From the NCBI RefSeq assembly GCF_000375425.1, contig NZ_AQXG01000009.1, positions 163 through 64,162 on the forward strand: a stretch of DNA of 64,000 bases. Direction: 5' to 3'. The notes beneath the pieces are model-generated. The model did no database searches, had not been told where the DNA came from, and saw nothing but the letters and a program-made list of their open reading frames with translations. Numbering within the stretch: position 1 is the stretch's first letter; every line of letters starts with the position of its first letter. A program made the translations under genes and the position numbers. Below are positions 10,201 through 19,254 of this stretch, one piece after another. Origin of the DNA: Gracilimonas tropica DSM 19535. GTDB taxonomy: Bacteria; Bacteroidota; Rhodothermia; Balneolales; Balneolaceae.

Positions 10201-11590
10201 AGACCACAATGTGGTACTTTCACGTGCCGGTGAGATCAAGATCGTTGATGACGAAGGTACGGTACTTATTACTTATAACGTGCCTTACGGTTCTGAGATG
10301 TTGGTTGAAGATGGCGATATGGTTCCAAAAGGAGCAGTGCTCTGTAAGTGGGATCCGTATAACGCGCTGATCTTCTCTGAAATTGACGGTACTATTGAGT
10401 ACAAGGATATCATTGACGGCGTTACGTCTTCTGAAGATACCGATGCTCAAACCGGTCACCGTGAAAAAGTGATTACCGACTCCAAAGATCGTTCGTTGGT
10501 CCCAACCATCATGATCAAAGGAAGCAAAGACCGAATTCGGGAAACCACACTTCCGGTAGATACACACATCGTTGTTGACGATGGCGAGAAAGTAGAAGCC
10601 GGTCAGGTAATCGCGAAGATCCCTCGTGTGGCATCCAAGTCTAAGGATATCACCGCCGGTCTGCCGCGTATTACTGAGCTGTTTGAAGCTCGTTCCCCAA
10701 GTGAACCTGCCGTTGTTTCTGAAATTGACGGTATTGTTGAAATGGGTGGCCGTAAGCGTGGTTCTCAGGAAGTATTTGTGAAGTCGAAAGACGGTACGGA
10801 TGAGAAGAAATATCTGATCTCGCTCAGTAAGCATATCCTGGTTCAGGCCAACGATTATGTGAAAGCAGGTCAGCCACTTTCTGACGGTACCATCCCGGCT
10901 CAGGATATTCTGAATATTCTCGGTCCTTATGCAGTACAGTCGTATCTCGTGAATGAAATTCAGGAGGTTTACCGACTGCAGGGTGTGAAGATCAATGACA
11001 AGCACATTGAGACTATTGTACGCACCATGATGCAGAAGGTAGAGATCACCGATCCGGGCGACACTATGTTCCTCGAAGGTGATAAAGTAGATCGCTTTGA
11101 AGTGAACGACCGTAACGATGAGCTGATTGGTAAGTTTGTAGTAACAAACCAGGGTGGATCTGATCTTAAGAAAGGAACCATCCTTGATCGTCGTGAAGTA
11201 CGAGATCATAACAATCAGTTGATCAAAGACGGTAAAGAAGAGCTCGAAACCCGTGAAGCAGAGCCGGCTATTTCCAAGCCTATTCTGTTGGGTATTACGC
11301 GAGCTGCTCTTTCTACCGATAGCTGGTTGTCAGCTGCTTCCTTCCAGGAAACTACGAAGGTACTTACTCAGGCTTCTATCGAAGCTAAGAAAGACTTCCT
11401 CCGCGGACTCAAAGAGAACGTGGTTGTGGGTCACAAAGTACCGGCCGGTACCGGACTCCGGGACTACGACGACATCGTGGTTGGATCCAAAGCCGATATG
11501 GAAGAAGGAGACGAAGAGATCGCCAAAGTATTTGAAGAACTTGGCGGTAGCGAAAACGGTGAAAGCGAAACCGCTGAAGCCGAAGACTAA
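7274..11590 (+). CDS. rpoC: DNA-directed RNA polymerase subunit beta'
   Basis: This is the 1438-residue beta' subunit. The start is TTG 7274, about 7 nt after GGAGGAA. The N-terminal zinc ribbon contains CHCGKYK and CDRCG (about residues 62-80). The catalytic Mg loop NADFDGDQM lies at residues 471-479. The second zinc site, [15 protein letters not shown], is in the C-terminal half, preceded by the bridge/trigger region. The acidic tail after [11 protein letters not shown] is common in this phylum. A strong intrinsic terminator follows within 50 nt. Confidence 0.99.
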   Translation: MPVTKTLTVTKDFDSIGVSLASAETILSRSHGEVLTPETINYRTFKPEMDGLFCEKIFGPVKDYECHCGKYKRIRYKGIICDRCGVEVTRKAVRRERMGHITLTVPVCHIWYFKSLPNKIAYLLGMSSKNLDKIVYYETFVIINPGIARDLGYAQGDMISEEEKWDIIEQLPEDNQELDDDDEDKFIVKEGAEALEALLADLDLDELAYQLRYEVKHETSQMRKKKKLKRLQVIESFRAANKHTENRPEWMVQSVIPVIPPELRPLVPLEGGRFATSDLNDLYRRVIIRNNRLKRLIDIKAPDVILRNEKRMLQEAVDSLYDNSRKSNAVRNNNRPLKSLSDMLKGKSGRFRQNLLGKRVDYSGRSVIVVGPELKMHECGLPKEMAVELYKPFIIRRLIERGYVKTVKSAKKVVDRRDAVVWEVLENVIDGHPVLLNRAPTLHRLGIQAFQPVLIEDKAIRLHPLACTAFNADFDGDQMAVHLPLSHDAILEASVLMLGSHNILAPANGGPIAVPSQDMILGLYYLTKPNDGCLGEGKNFASPAEVLVAFDQGKLDAHAKINVRIPVVNEEGEQSYEVIKTSTGRVIFNEIVPEEIPFINKTLGKKELRSLIGEIHDKVGTAKTSAFLDDMKKMGYEEATIGGLSFSLDDIIIPDAKEELITKAKDEVTDVQGRYEMGFITDNERYNQVIDKWTSTTNRVSETLFQALANDRNGFNPVYMMADSGARGSKEQIRQLGGMRGLMAKPQKSSMQQGNEVIENPILSSFKEGLTVLEYFISTHGARKGLADTALKTADAGYLTRRLVDVSQDVIINEVDCGTLRGIKMTALKDNEDIIESLEDRILGRVSLHDIYDPISDELICEANQVIDETVAGKIAETSIEEVEIRSVLTCETPRGVCAKCYGRDLARGTMVEKGEAVGVIAAQSIGEPGTQLTLRTFHVGGTASRLEAESQHKTKFEGKVEFENVRVVVYNDGEEDHNVVLSRAGEIKIVDDEGTVLITYNVPYGSEMLVEDGDMVPKGAVLCKWDPYNALIFSEIDGTIEYKDIIDGVTSSEDTDAQTGHREKVITDSKDRSLVPTIMIKGSKDRIRETTLPVDTHIVVDDGEKVEAGQVIAKIPRVASKSKDITAGLPRITELFEARSPSEPAVVSEIDGIVEMGGRKRGSQEVFVKSKDGTDEKKYLISLSKHILVQANDYVKAGQPLSDGTIPAQDILNILGPYAVQSYLVNEIQEVYRLQGVKINDKHIETIVRTMMQKVEITDPGDTMFLEGDKVDRFEVNDRNDELIGKFVVTNQGGSDLKKGTILDRREVRDHNNQLIKDGKEELETREAEPAISKPILLGITRAALSTDSWLSAASFQETTKVLTQASIEAKKDFLRGLKENVVVGHKVPAGTGLRDYDDIVVGSKADMEEGDEEIAKVFEELGGSENGESETAEAED

Positions 11591-11630
11591 GATCTCGCCT
11601 TCGTTTACCGAAGTCGCTTAGAAAAATTAA

Positions 11631-11667
11631 AAGCCCCTTGCATGATAAATGTAAGGGGCTTTTTTTA
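11631..11667 (+). terminator. Intrinsic terminator after rpoC
   Basis: The arms AAGCCCCTT (11631-11639) and AAGGGGCTT (11653-11661) are extended by an inner CAT/ATG pairing, and seven T residues follow at 11661-11667. It lies about 45 nt downstream of the rpoC stop and closes the ribosomal-RNA polymerase operon. Confidence 0.93.
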
Positions 11668-11707
11668 TGTCTATGTCTAATCAATAATTAGAGTTAGGGG
11701 TGCATTT

Positions 11708-12307
11708 ATGAATACAAGAATGGAATATTATACGCTATGGTATTTGAACCAGTGGCTAAAAAATGAAAGAAAGATTCACCAAATGATTAATTCAAAATCA
11801 AAAGAAGAGAGACTTAAGGGTGTCAGAAAAGGTGCTTCTTTCTTTGGGGTTGCTAGAACAATACCTAAGGAACCAGAGAAGAAAAAAGTACGGTATCAAC
11901 CATTCTTAGAGATTATAGACAAATATGGGTTTCAGGATATTAAAGAAAAGAATCTAGTAGGATTCTTAGAAGGCGTGCATAAAGAATTGGCTAACTTCTA
12001 TGGTACTAATATGGTTTCTGCTACTTCAAAAATATTATGGTTAAAGTTTCGCTCACCTGTTATTATCCTTGATAGTCAAGCAAAAAAAGCATTGTCTGTT
12101 AAAGAGACTAACTATTCAAATTTCGTAAGTGAATGGAATAAAATATACAAGAAGAAAAAGAATGAAATTGTCGAAGCCTCCAGTAGGTTGTCTTGTGTTT
12201 CAGAATATATTATAGATTCTGATTCTGACATAGAAAAAATCACTAAGCAAGAATGGTTTTATCAAAGAGTTTTTGACATTTATTTGTGGCATATAGGATC
12301 AAACTAG
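11708..12307 (+). CDS. Hypothetical protein, AT-rich orphan
   Basis: This is a 199-residue soluble protein with no signal peptide or membrane segment. The base composition is visibly more AT-rich than the neighbouring operon, and lysine and isoleucine are abundant, which suggests later acquisition. A central stretch (about residues 101-126, SATSKILWLK followed by a DSQAKKAL segment) vaguely resembles the ASK-LLW...YDSRV segment of OGG-like helix-hairpin-helix proteins. That resemblance is weak and I do not assign a function. The start is ATG 11708, with TAGGGG upstream. It sits alone between the rpoC terminator and a REP-like element. Confidence 0.7.
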   Translation: MNTRMEYYTLWYLNQWLKNERKIHQMINSKSKEERLKGVRKGASFFGVARTIPKEPEKKKVRYQPFLEIIDKYGFQDIKEKNLVGFLEGVHKELANFYGTNMVSATSKILWLKFRSPVIILDSQAKKALSVKETNYSNFVSEWNKIYKKKKNEIVEASSRLSCVSEYIIDSDSDIEKITKQEWFYQRVFDIYLWHIGSN

Positions 12308-12320
12308 TCCTAACATTTCT

Positions 12321-12368
12321 CCTCGTTCCGAACGGCTCGTTCGGAATGCCTGCCTGAACCTCCGGTTC
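12321..12368 (-). repeat. REP-like two-hairpin element, copy 1
   Basis: Two adjacent palindromes, read on the minus strand: GAACC-GGA-GGTTC, then a short spacer ending in GCA, then TTCCGAACG-AGC-CGTTCGGAA followed by CGAGG. The same plan recurs at 13809-13855 and, with different stem bases, at 28465-28516. Such two-stem elements are typical of REP sequences spread by RAYT (Y1 tyrosine) transposases. No RAYT gene is in the window. Confidence 0.75.
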
Positions 12369-12502
12369 AAACCTAGCACCCAAGTTATTGATAGCCAGAA
12401 CTCCTGATCTAAATTTGCTATTGAAAAAGTTATAGGTTTACACCTTATAAGAAATTGATTATCCTTCCATTAGAAGAAAAAAATATTCCAAAATAATAGG
12501 TA

Positions 12503-13702
12503 ATGATCGGATACAGTGGTGGAGTCAAAAATTTTATAATTGGAATAATTACGCTGTTTTTTCTGGCAACTCAGGGATATTCGCAGGGTTATACATCCCC
12601 AATATCCTGGCATCACACAGTTTATGAAACACGTATTTCAGCACTAGGTCAATCTACCGCTGCTTTAGATAATGGTACGGCCTATCAGTTAAATCCTGCT
12701 ATACCTTTAGAACGTGGTATTCTGTACGCATCAAGTTTTCTTGAACCCGCTAGTACTTTTGAATCCTTTATAGTGCCCGAGGGAGCCAAACTTTATAGTC
12801 CTGCCTTAGGTTTTTCGATTGGAAGATTTTCTTATTCTGCAATGTTTGATTATACAACCTTTACCTCATCCGATGTCTTTAACAACGAAACGGATGAAAT
12901 TTCAAACAGCTTACTTAGGTTTAATATCGGATATCAGCTGAAGGGAAAATTTTCTTTAGGTCTGGGATATATGTATAGTTCGTATAAATCACCTGTAAGA
13001 ACTATTGGAGGAACTGAATATGGAGGCAATGCAAAAGCATGGGGAATAAATATTGGAGCTTTTTTCAAGGATAAGCTTGAAACAAAATATTTGCAATTCA
13101 ATCCGGGAATTGGGTTATCTATTAATAATCTCAGCAATGGCTTCAATTATGAAAATGATTACAGCGAAGAAGAAAACCTACCTGGTCAAGTACGATTGGG
13201 ATTTGGGTTTGATGTCTTAACTAACAGGTCTTTCCTTGATAGATCGTTATTGGGTTTTGGAGTATACACTGGATTTAGTAAATATCTTGCAAGAGTGGTT
13301 TATGATGAGGAAAATCAAAAGGGAATTGCTCCAAGTGGCTACAAGACATTATTTACGGGCTGGAGCAGTTTTGAAAGATTTAACGGTTCCCAAATGGAAG
13401 AAATATCGTTGGGACAGCAAATCTCGAGCAGTATTGGGCTTGAATTATATTTTTTAGAAACACTTTATTTCAGATATGGAATAGTGGGAGGTTCAGATTT
13501 ATGGATCAGGCCACAGCATGGTTTTGGTGCTGAATTGGATTTCTTTTATGTAACATTTTCAGTCTCTCACCAAGAATATCATTCGTCAGATGAATGGCTT
13601 GCACAGGACAGTTCAACATTCTATCAGGCTAAGATTAAAATTCCAGTAGATGGAAAATATAGAGATACTTTACTGGGAAGATTGATGAATTGGAAAAGGT
13701 AA
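12503..13702 (+). CDS. PorV/PorQ-like outer-membrane beta-barrel protein
   Basis: This 399-residue protein has an N-terminal signal peptide (hydrophobic core FIIGIITLFFLATQGYSQG). The mature start, with ALGQSTAALDNGTAYQLNPA (about residues 47-66), resembles the 'alternating alanine/asparagine - NPA' start of PorV, PorQ and UPF0164 barrels. Alternating hydrophobic/aromatic strands follow to the C-terminus (for example FGAELDFFYVTFSVSHQEY). PorV-type proteins work with type IX secretion, but no other secretion gene is adjacent. It is AT-rich and flanked on both sides by REP-like elements. A conserved barrel of unknown ligand is equally possible. Confidence 0.7.
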   Translation: MIGYSGGVKNFIIGIITLFFLATQGYSQGYTSPISWHHTVYETRISALGQSTAALDNGTAYQLNPAIPLERGILYASSFLEPASTFESFIVPEGAKLYSPALGFSIGRFSYSAMFDYTTFTSSDVFNNETDEISNSLLRFNIGYQLKGKFSLGLGYMYSSYKSPVRTIGGTEYGGNAKAWGINIGAFFKDKLETKYLQFNPGIGLSINNLSNGFNYENDYSEEENLPGQVRLGFGFDVLTNRSFLDRSLLGFGVYTGFSKYLARVVYDEENQKGIAPSGYKTLFTGWSSFERFNGSQMEEISLGQQISSSIGLELYFLETLYFRYGIVGGSDLWIRPQHGFGAELDFFYVTFSVSHQEYHSSDEWLAQDSSTFYQAKIKIPVDGKYRDTLLGRLMNWKR

Positions 13703-13808
13703 TTCTAACGCTATTCAGTCAAAATCCCTGTCATTGTTAAGGGGCAAAACTTCACGCACGAAGCACTAACTTCCGATCAGCATATCCATATTTTTGTGAA
13801 TTCTTCTT

Positions 13809-13855
13809 CTAGTTCCAAACGGCTCGTTCGGAATGCATACCTAAACCTCCGGTTC
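13809..13855 (-). repeat. REP-like two-hairpin element, copy 2
   Basis: The sequence is near-identical to copy 1 (12321-12368): TTCCAAACG-GCT-CGTTCGGAATGC followed by ACCTCCGGTT. A few positions differ, including one mismatch in the long stem. It lies in the spacer between the PorV-like gene and the CPBP protease gene, so copies 1 and 2 bracket the PorV-like gene in the same orientation. Confidence 0.72.
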
Positions 13856-13896
13856 ACAAAACTAAAATTTCAAATGTCCGTATCCCGCAAATAAAA

Positions 13897-13904
13897 TATA
13901 TTTG
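13897..13904 (+). promoter_or_regulatory. Putative Bacteroidota-type -7 promoter element
   Basis: TATATTTG fits the TAnnTTTG -7 consensus of the Bacteroidota primary sigma factor. It lies 26 nt upstream of the CPBP protease ATG. A matching TTG-type -33 box is not obvious, so the call is tentative. Confidence 0.4.
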
Positions 13905-13930
13905 CAGTCTTTAAATTCAAGATCACGTCT

Positions 13931-14656
13931 ATGTTAGGAATTGTAGCAGCCATCGCCATTTCGTGGGGACTTCTTTATCTCACCAAAAAAGAAAGCATTT
14001 TGGCGTTAGGGTTTCTGCCCGTCAGTAAAAGGTTGAAGCAGTTTTTTATCGGTTTTTTCGTAACCGGAATACTCTGTGTACTAACACAATTTTTGGAAGC
14101 TTATCTCCAATCCTCTTCCTGGATCATAAATGAAAGCATTACGGTTGGAGTGGTTGCACAAGCTTTCTGGTGGGATGTGAGATCGGTATTTACCGAAGAA
14201 CTCATTTTTAGAGGCGCTTTGCTCTATATCCTCATCCAAAAGATCGGTGTACAAAAAAGTATCCTTATTTCTGCAGCTTCATTTGGAATCTATCACTGGT
14301 TTTCTTTCGGAGTATTAGGCAACCCCATGGCGATGATCTTTATTTTTGCAGGAACAGGGTTGATGGGCTATGCATGGGCTTTGGCATTTGCTAAAACAAA
14401 TTCCATTATGCTGCCTTTTGGACTTCATTTGGGATGGAATTTCACTTACAATACAGTGTTTTCAAACGGTCCATTGGGTGAGCTGGTGCTGCTTTCTGAG
14501 GGTGGAATTGAATTATCGGGTTGGGCTTCGACACTCAATTTTCTGTCCGGTATGATCATCGTGCCTATTCTTGTCTTACTATATGTAAGGTTTTTTGTGA
14601 AGGAAGAGGAAAGCTCAAGCAAGAATGAGAAAGAGGAAATTAGTCCAACTGGCTAA
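13931..14656 (+). CDS. CPBP family intramembrane metalloprotease
   Basis: This is a 241-residue polytopic membrane protein. It carries the motifs of the CPBP (CAAX/Abi, Rce1-like) family: EELIFRG with E89, E90 and R94, a histidine at H122 (YHWF), and FGLHLGWN with H166 and N170. Several hydrophobic helices are visible (about residues 1-17, 38-58, 108-122, 136-155 and 205-223). Family members cleave prenylated or other substrates within the membrane; bacterial substrates are mostly unknown. The hydrophilic, Glu/Lys-rich tail is probably cytoplasmic. A terminator hairpin follows at 14675. Confidence 0.9.
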   Translation: MLGIVAAIAISWGLLYLTKKESILALGFLPVSKRLKQFFIGFFVTGILCVLTQFLEAYLQSSSWIINESITVGVVAQAFWWDVRSVFTEELIFRGALLYILIQKIGVQKSILISAASFGIYHWFSFGVLGNPMAMIFIFAGTGLMGYAWALAFAKTNSIMLPFGLHLGWNFTYNTVFSNGPLGELVLLSEGGIELSGWASTLNFLSGMIIVPILVLLYVRFFVKEEESSSKNEKEEISPTG

Positions 14657-14674
14657 GTCTGTATCCCAATAAAA

Positions 14675-14698
14675 AAACCGCCTCAAAAGAAGCGGTTT
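14675..14698 (+). terminator. Terminator hairpin after the CPBP gene
   Basis: AAACCGC and GCGGTTT arms (14675-14681 and 14692-14698) lie about 20 nt after the stop codon, preceded by an A-run and followed by TAG. Because the downstream doxX-like gene is convergent, the hairpin could serve both strands; the A-run on the left gives the minus strand a T-run. Confidence 0.65.
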
Positions 14699-14782
14699 AG
14701 TGATTAATCCAAAAGATAGATCGCTTATTGTATGGACAAGCTAAGGATCTACTTAACGGCTATGAATATCTAATCAGGTACA

Positions 14783-15181
14783 TCAGTCCCGGATGTCCCT
14801 TCCATCCATCACCACCTGCAAGGAATACTTTCCGGTGTCCATCATGGCGATGGCAAGGCTGGTAAGTAGCAACATGAGCTCAAGTCTCATCCCGCTGAAG
14901 CCTCCATCTCCGCCAAGTTTTACCGTGAAAATGGCTACTAACATCACGATGGCCAATAAAATACCGGGAATTTCGACTTTGTAGCCTACAAGAATCAGGA
15001 TTCCTCCCAAAAATTCTACAAGAGCTACAACCCAAGCCATGGCCCCTGCTAAGGGAATACCTATGTTGCCAAAGAATCCTTGTACACCTTCAATACCGGT
15101 AAGTTTGCCCCAACCGGCTATAATAAATATGATTCCAACTCCAATTCTTAACAATAGAAGAGCTATATCTCTGTTTTTCAT
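14783..15181 (-). CDS. DoxX family membrane protein
   Basis: This 132-residue protein has four hydrophobic helices. The DoxX N-terminal pattern is present: LLLRIGVGIIFIIAGWGKL (residues 9-27), then VALVEFLGGILILVG, and the short GGDGGFSGMRLELMLLLTSLA segment. DoxX proteins are small inner-membrane proteins linked in some bacteria to quinone or thiosulfate redox systems; here no partner oxidase is adjacent. It is divergent from the methyltransferase gene across a 98-nt spacer. Confidence 0.87.
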   Translation of the reverse strand: MKNRDIALLLLRIGVGIIFIIAGWGKLTGIEGVQGFFGNIGIPLAGAMAWVVALVEFLGGILILVGYKVEIPGILLAIVMLVAIFTVKLGGDGGFSGMRLELMLLLTSLAIAMMDTGKYSLQVVMDGRDIRD

Positions 15182-15279
15182 TTGTCCTCCAATTTGAGTT
15201 ATTAAAGTGTATATAATCTATTTGAAATGAACTAAAGTTCAAACGGAAAGTTCAATGTTCAACTATTGAGGGATTTGAG

Positions 15280-15816
15280 ATGACGGAATCAGAAGCAGTA
15301 AAACTAATCGAACAGGCAGACTTCGAACCAAATATAGCCCAAAAATGGGCTGATTTGGGATGTGGAAGCGGGTTATTCAGTTATGCGTTGGCCGTTTTGC
15401 TTCCGAGAGAAAGCAAGATTTTTTCGGTTGATAAGGTCCACCATGGTCCATTTAAGCTGACTGAAAGAAAGAACAGGATTGAGTTTTTGCAAGCAGATTT
15501 TATTCAGGATAAGTTGCCTTTAATAGATCTTGACGGAGTACTTATGGCAAATTCATTGCACTATGTACTGGAAAAAGAAGAATTTCTGGAGCAGTTGAAA
15601 ACGATGCTAAGTGAAAAAGCAAAACTGATCATCGTGGAATACGAGACTGAACAATCAAATTCCTGGATCCCTTATCCAATACCATTAAAAACACTCAGGG
15701 AAATTGCCGGAACCTTAGGGTTTTCAGGAATTCGAAAGATTGGGGAGCGTCCATCAAGGTATGGCAACAAACATATGTACGCTATAGAAATGAGCATAAC
15801 GAGCCAAAAGAATTGA
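15280..15816 (+). CDS. Class I SAM-dependent methyltransferase
   Basis: This 178-residue protein has a Rossmann methyltransferase fold. Motif I is DLGCGSG (residues 25-31), the acidic ribose-binding position is in IFSVDK, and the DGVLMANSLHYVLE strand corresponds to motif IV. It lacks an N-terminal extension and may act on a small molecule. The substrate cannot be inferred. A strong terminator follows directly. Confidence 0.85.
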   Translation: MTESEAVKLIEQADFEPNIAQKWADLGCGSGLFSYALAVLLPRESKIFSVDKVHHGPFKLTERKNRIEFLQADFIQDKLPLIDLDGVLMANSLHYVLEKEEFLEQLKTMLSEKAKLIIVEYETEQSNSWIPYPIPLKTLREIAGTLGFSGIRKIGERPSRYGNKHMYAIEMSITSQKN

Positions 15817-15823
15817 TATAACA

Positions 15824-15848
15824 AAACCGTCTCATAAAGAGACGGTTT
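15824..15848 (+). terminator. Bidirectional terminator hairpin
   Basis: A perfect 10-bp stem pairs AAACCGTCTC (15824-15833) with GAGACGGTTT (15839-15848) around an ATAAA loop. It lies between the convergent methyltransferase and rhodanese genes, with A residues on the left and T residues on the right, so it can stop transcription from both sides. Confidence 0.85.
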
Positions 15849-15876
15849 CTAAATTTAAATCTGGAAAGTTATAGGA

Positions 15877-16224
15877 TTAGACTTCATTTCCTATTAATTC
15901 ATAACCAGCCTTTCGCCATCCGGAAAGTCCTTCCTCAAAATCACTGACATTGGTATAACCCATTTCTTCCAGTTTTTGAGCGAGGGTGGGAGAGGCCGTG
16001 CAGTCTGAATTGGCACAATAAACTATAATTTCAGCATCTCTGTATGGTAAGACTTGCTCAGCAACTTCGGCATTTTCTTCGGGGATATTAATAGATCCCG
16101 GAATATGCTTGGCTATGAATGCATCCCGTTGCAAAGCATTGATGATGACAGGAGCATGTTCTCCGGTCATTTTGCGATATAAAGTTTCTGCGTCAACTCG
16201 TTGAAGTGTTGCTATCTCACTCAT
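15877..16224 (-). CDS. Rhodanese-like domain protein
   Basis: This is a 115-residue single-domain rhodanese, which usually carries sulfane sulfur. HIPGSINIPEE (residues 40-50) is the CH2A-type motif, and the active-site loop is YCANSDCTAS with C70 as the expected catalytic cysteine and a second cysteine at C75. The C-terminal EGLSGWRKAGYEL is typical. No signal peptide is present, so it is cytoplasmic. It reads towards the terminator at 15824. Confidence 0.9.
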   Translation of the reverse strand: MSEIATLQRVDAETLYRKMTGEHAPVIINALQRDAFIAKHIPGSINIPEENAEVAEQVLPYRDAEIIVYCANSDCTASPTLAQKLEEMGYTNVSDFEEGLSGWRKAGYELIGNEV

Positions 16225-16310
16225 AATTCAAAACTTTAATTCTCTCTCTAATTCTATTTTATAACAATTTGAAAGATGAAGGCATTCAGAGTCTGAACCG
16301 GGTATCATCA

Positions 16311-16345
16311 AAAAAGCCACTCCGATTACTCAAAGTGGCTTTTTT
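16311..16345 (-). terminator. Intrinsic terminator downstream of the M28 peptidase gene
   Basis: AAAAAGCCACT (16311-16321) and AGTGGCTTTTTT (16334-16345) form the stem, with a 12-nt loop and an A/T-run on each flank. Read on the minus strand it lies just after the M28 peptidase stop (16367). Confidence 0.85.
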
Positions 16346-16366
16346 CAACATTACAAACAGATTAGT

Positions 16367-17914
16367 TTAGTTGGTTCCGTCACGATTTGGTGTTCGTGGA
16401 GACGGCCACGTCATTTGTTCTCCGGTTCGAGGGTTGATCGGGAGTACCGCACGATCGCGAGGGAAAGTTTCAGGATCTTCGCTGGCCATGTAGGTAAGAA
16501 TCGCAGTCAGGATCACGTTATTCCGAACATCATCAAATACGATTTTGTCGTAAGTATCGCGGTTGGTGTGCCAGGTGTAATTCCAGTAGCTCCAACTGAG
16601 TGAACTAAGCGAAAATCCGGGAGCGCCAGCCGTCACAAAAGAAGCGTAATCAGAGCCTCCGCCACCGGGTGTGCCGGGGAAAGTGGTTTCAATATGACGG
16701 GTAATATCACGCGGAACCGGAGCCAGCCAGCGCTGCATAAATTCATAGGAATGCAGAAATCCCTGTCCTGAAATACGAACCACACGCCCTGTTCCATTAT
16801 CCTGATTGAAGAGGGCTTGAAGTCCATCTACCACTTCGGGATTATCCTGAACGAAGGCACCGGAACCATTGAGCCCTTGCTCTTCACTTCCCCAAAGTCC
16901 TACAATGATAGTTCGTTTAGGATTTGGATACAGTTTCTTGAGGATACGAGCCGTTTCCATCATAGTAATAGAACCTGTGGCGTTATCCGTGGCGCCAGTT
17001 CCGCCATCCCATGAGTCGTAATGAGCAGAAAGGATGATATACTCGTCCGGCTTTTCCGTACCGGGAATAGTTGCAATGGTATTGAAGGTAGGTACATCCC
17101 CGAGATCCTTGGATTGTGCATTCAAACGGACTTCCGGCTCACTCCCAAATTCAACCATTCTCCACAACATACCATAATCTTCAAGGGCTATATCAATAAC
17201 AGGAATATCATCGGTATTGGCACTGAAGATCTTATTTACTCCAAACCCATTTGACCAGCGGGATTGAAAAATTCCAGCAGCTCCGGCTTCTTCCAGCTTC
17301 TTGTTCAGGTCACGTCCATAGCCTATTCGATCCATATTCTCGCGCCACGCTTCTCGCTGTTCACTTCGCATTTCTTTCATCTTTTCGAAGGATTCTTCGG
17401 TCGCAAATTCTTCCCAATTATAATCTGGTCGGCCGGTAATCTGTGGTTGAGAAACCAGGATGATCTTGCCGTCAATGGTTTTAAGCCATTCATCAAATTC
17501 TGCCTGATCTTCAACTTCCGGAAGAATATCAAGTGTAGTTGTGATGCCTCCCTCAGGGGTAGAAGGACTCCAGGCCAGCTGCATGCCTTCCAGAGAAACC
17601 ACTCTGGGTGAAATCAGGTCGATGTGTGTGATACCACGTTCCCAGCCGCGCCACTTACCAAATTGCTGATTTTCAGCTTCAATTCCCCATTCTTTGAATT
17701 GCTCAACGGCCCAATCGTGAGCGTGCTGCATTTGCGGGGTTCCCACCAATCTTGGCCCGATCACATCCGTAAGTTGATGTCCCAGCCATTCCAATTGTGA
17801 GTTTTCGTTGGCTTCATTCACAATAGCTTCTACCATCTCGTCTGTACTTTGTGCCAATACAGAAGAAGAGGCAAAAACCATCAGCATGAAAGCCGTTTGT
17901 ACTATTCTTTTCAT
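16367..17914 (-). CDS. Exported M28 family zinc aminopeptidase
   Basis: This is a 515-residue secreted peptidase. The second of two in-frame ATGs (17914) is chosen because GGAG lies 6 nt before it; the first ATG abuts that site. The signal peptide ends near SSSVLAQ. A protease-associated region (about residues 130-270) precedes the M28 core. Zinc ligands are visible as H298 in SAHYDSW, D310 in GATDNATG, E344/E345 in WGSEEQG, an Asp in NQDNGTG and a late His in WHTNRDTYD. It probably releases N-terminal residues from peptides in the periplasm. It may work with the M20 hydrolase upstream. Confidence 0.93.
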   Translation of the reverse strand: MKRIVQTAFMLMVFASSSVLAQSTDEMVEAIVNEANENSQLEWLGHQLTDVIGPRLVGTPQMQHAHDWAVEQFKEWGIEAENQQFGKWRGWERGITHIDLISPRVVSLEGMQLAWSPSTPEGGITTTLDILPEVEDQAEFDEWLKTIDGKIILVSQPQITGRPDYNWEEFATEESFEKMKEMRSEQREAWRENMDRIGYGRDLNKKLEEAGAAGIFQSRWSNGFGVNKIFSANTDDIPVIDIALEDYGMLWRMVEFGSEPEVRLNAQSKDLGDVPTFNTIATIPGTEKPDEYIILSAHYDSWDGGTGATDNATGSITMMETARILKKLYPNPKRTIIVGLWGSEEQGLNGSGAFVQDNPEVVDGLQALFNQDNGTGRVVRISGQGFLHSYEFMQRWLAPVPRDITRHIETTFPGTPGGGGSDYASFVTAGAPGFSLSSLSWSYWNYTWHTNRDTYDKIVFDDVRNNVILTAILTYMASEDPETFPRDRAVLPINPRTGEQMTWPSPRTPNRDGTN

Positions 17915-18014
17915 TACCATCTCCGATTATGTTGAAATTTTTAGAGCCGGAATATATCTGAATTGAACTTAAAATAGCGGAGCAGTAATTACTTTTTACG
18001 TTTATGCCCGAGTC

Positions 18015-19151
18015 TTAAAGCAGTCTGGATCGGTAGATATCGAAAAATACCTGAGCGGCGGGTTCGATGATGTCATCCGGAAAATCGAATGCAGGATCGT
18101 GAAGGTTGGGCTGATCCTCACCGGAACCGAATCCAAATTGGGCGCCTTTATTTGTAGCAGTGAAATAAGCAAAGTCTTCCGACCAGTTGTTGGGATGATC
18201 CATGGTTTCAAGATCGAGTTCAGTATTTCGGGCAGCTTCTTCAACCATGTTTACACACTCCGGTGCATTGAGAGTAGCAGGATATATTTCGCAATAATTA
18301 TGCGAATATGCTAAATCATATTCTTTAGCGTACTTGTGAAGGATGTTTTCTGATTCTTTGCACAGCCTGTCAAGATCTTGATTTTCATAGGCCCGCAAGG
18401 TAATTCCCATCTCAAGGTCTGAAGGGGACACTCCAAAAGCGATTTCCCCCAGGCGTACATAAATAAGAGTGGCGATCACATGATCCGAAAAACCGTTTTC
18501 TGATTGGGTTAAATTTTGAATTTCATCAATGATCCTGGTGGCAGCGAAATAGGGGCTATTCCCTTTTTCAGGTTCGGCAGCATGCGAAGTCCGGCCTTCT
18601 AATTTTATGGTAATACCACAAGAAGCAGCAGTAAAACTCCCTTCTTTTACCAACACTTTGTCTTTGGGTTGACCCGGAATGTTGTGCAAAGCAAAAATGT
18701 AATCCGGCGAGAGGTTATGAAACTCAGGGGATTCAACCACATCCTTGGCTCCCAATAAATTTTCTTCTGCCGGTTGAAAGAGTAAAACTACTTTTCCTTT
18801 GTTCGGGCGCTGTTCTGAGATCAACTTCCCCAAATAAGCAATGATTGCCATATGTCCGTCATGTCCGCAAAGGTGGGCTACATTGGAAATGGAAGAACGA
18901 TATGCAAGATTGTGAGACTGCTCTTGAATAGGAAGGGCATCCAACTCACAGCGAAACATAAGTGTTTCGCCGGGTTCGTCCCCTTCAAATACAAACATTT
19001 TTCCGGTACCGGCTACGTCAATTTCTTTATCAGGATTGAACTGCTGCATGAACTCGGAGATTCGCCGGGAGGTTTCAAACTCTTTCTTCGAAAGTTCGGG
19101 ATAGCGATGTAGGGTACGGCGCAGGTTAATGAAATCTTGGATATCCGACAT
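18015..19151 (-). CDS. M20 family amidohydrolase/metallopeptidase
   Basis: This 378-residue cytosolic enzyme of the M20D amidohydrolase group carries LRRTLHRYPELS (10-21), the metal-site D71 in ELDALPIQE, CGHDGH (C95 to H100), QPAEEN with E129/E130 and the dimerisation-domain GRTSHAAEP. The LHDPAFDFPDDII near the C-terminus supplies the last metal histidine. Relatives hydrolyse N-acyl amino acids or the amide of conjugated amino acids; the substrate here is unknown. It lies 100 nt upstream of the M28 gene on the same strand. Confidence 0.92.
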   Translation of the reverse strand: MSDIQDFINLRRTLHRYPELSKKEFETSRRISEFMQQFNPDKEIDVAGTGKMFVFEGDEPGETLMFRCELDALPIQEQSHNLAYRSSISNVAHLCGHDGHMAIIAYLGKLISEQRPNKGKVVLLFQPAEENLLGAKDVVESPEFHNLSPDYIFALHNIPGQPKDKVLVKEGSFTAASCGITIKLEGRTSHAAEPEKGNSPYFAATRIIDEIQNLTQSENGFSDHVIATLIYVRLGEIAFGVSPSDLEMGITLRAYENQDLDRLCKESENILHKYAKEYDLAYSHNYCEIYPATLNAPECVNMVEEAARNTELDLETMDHPNNWSEDFAYFTATNKGAQFGFGSGEDQPNLHDPAFDFPDDIIEPAAQVFFDIYRSRLL

Positions 19152-19254
19152 AATAGAAATCGACTAAATTAGTGAATGTGTTCCCGGTAAACATCAGGTG
19201 AGGGGAGTTACCGAAAGCATTTCAAAAAATCAAGATGGTCAATTAACTAAAAAT

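Noticed and set aside
10220..11209. 329-codon open frame antisense to rpoC
   Set aside because: It is a shadow of rpoC codon usage: it has no recognisable domain, and rpoC is intact across it.
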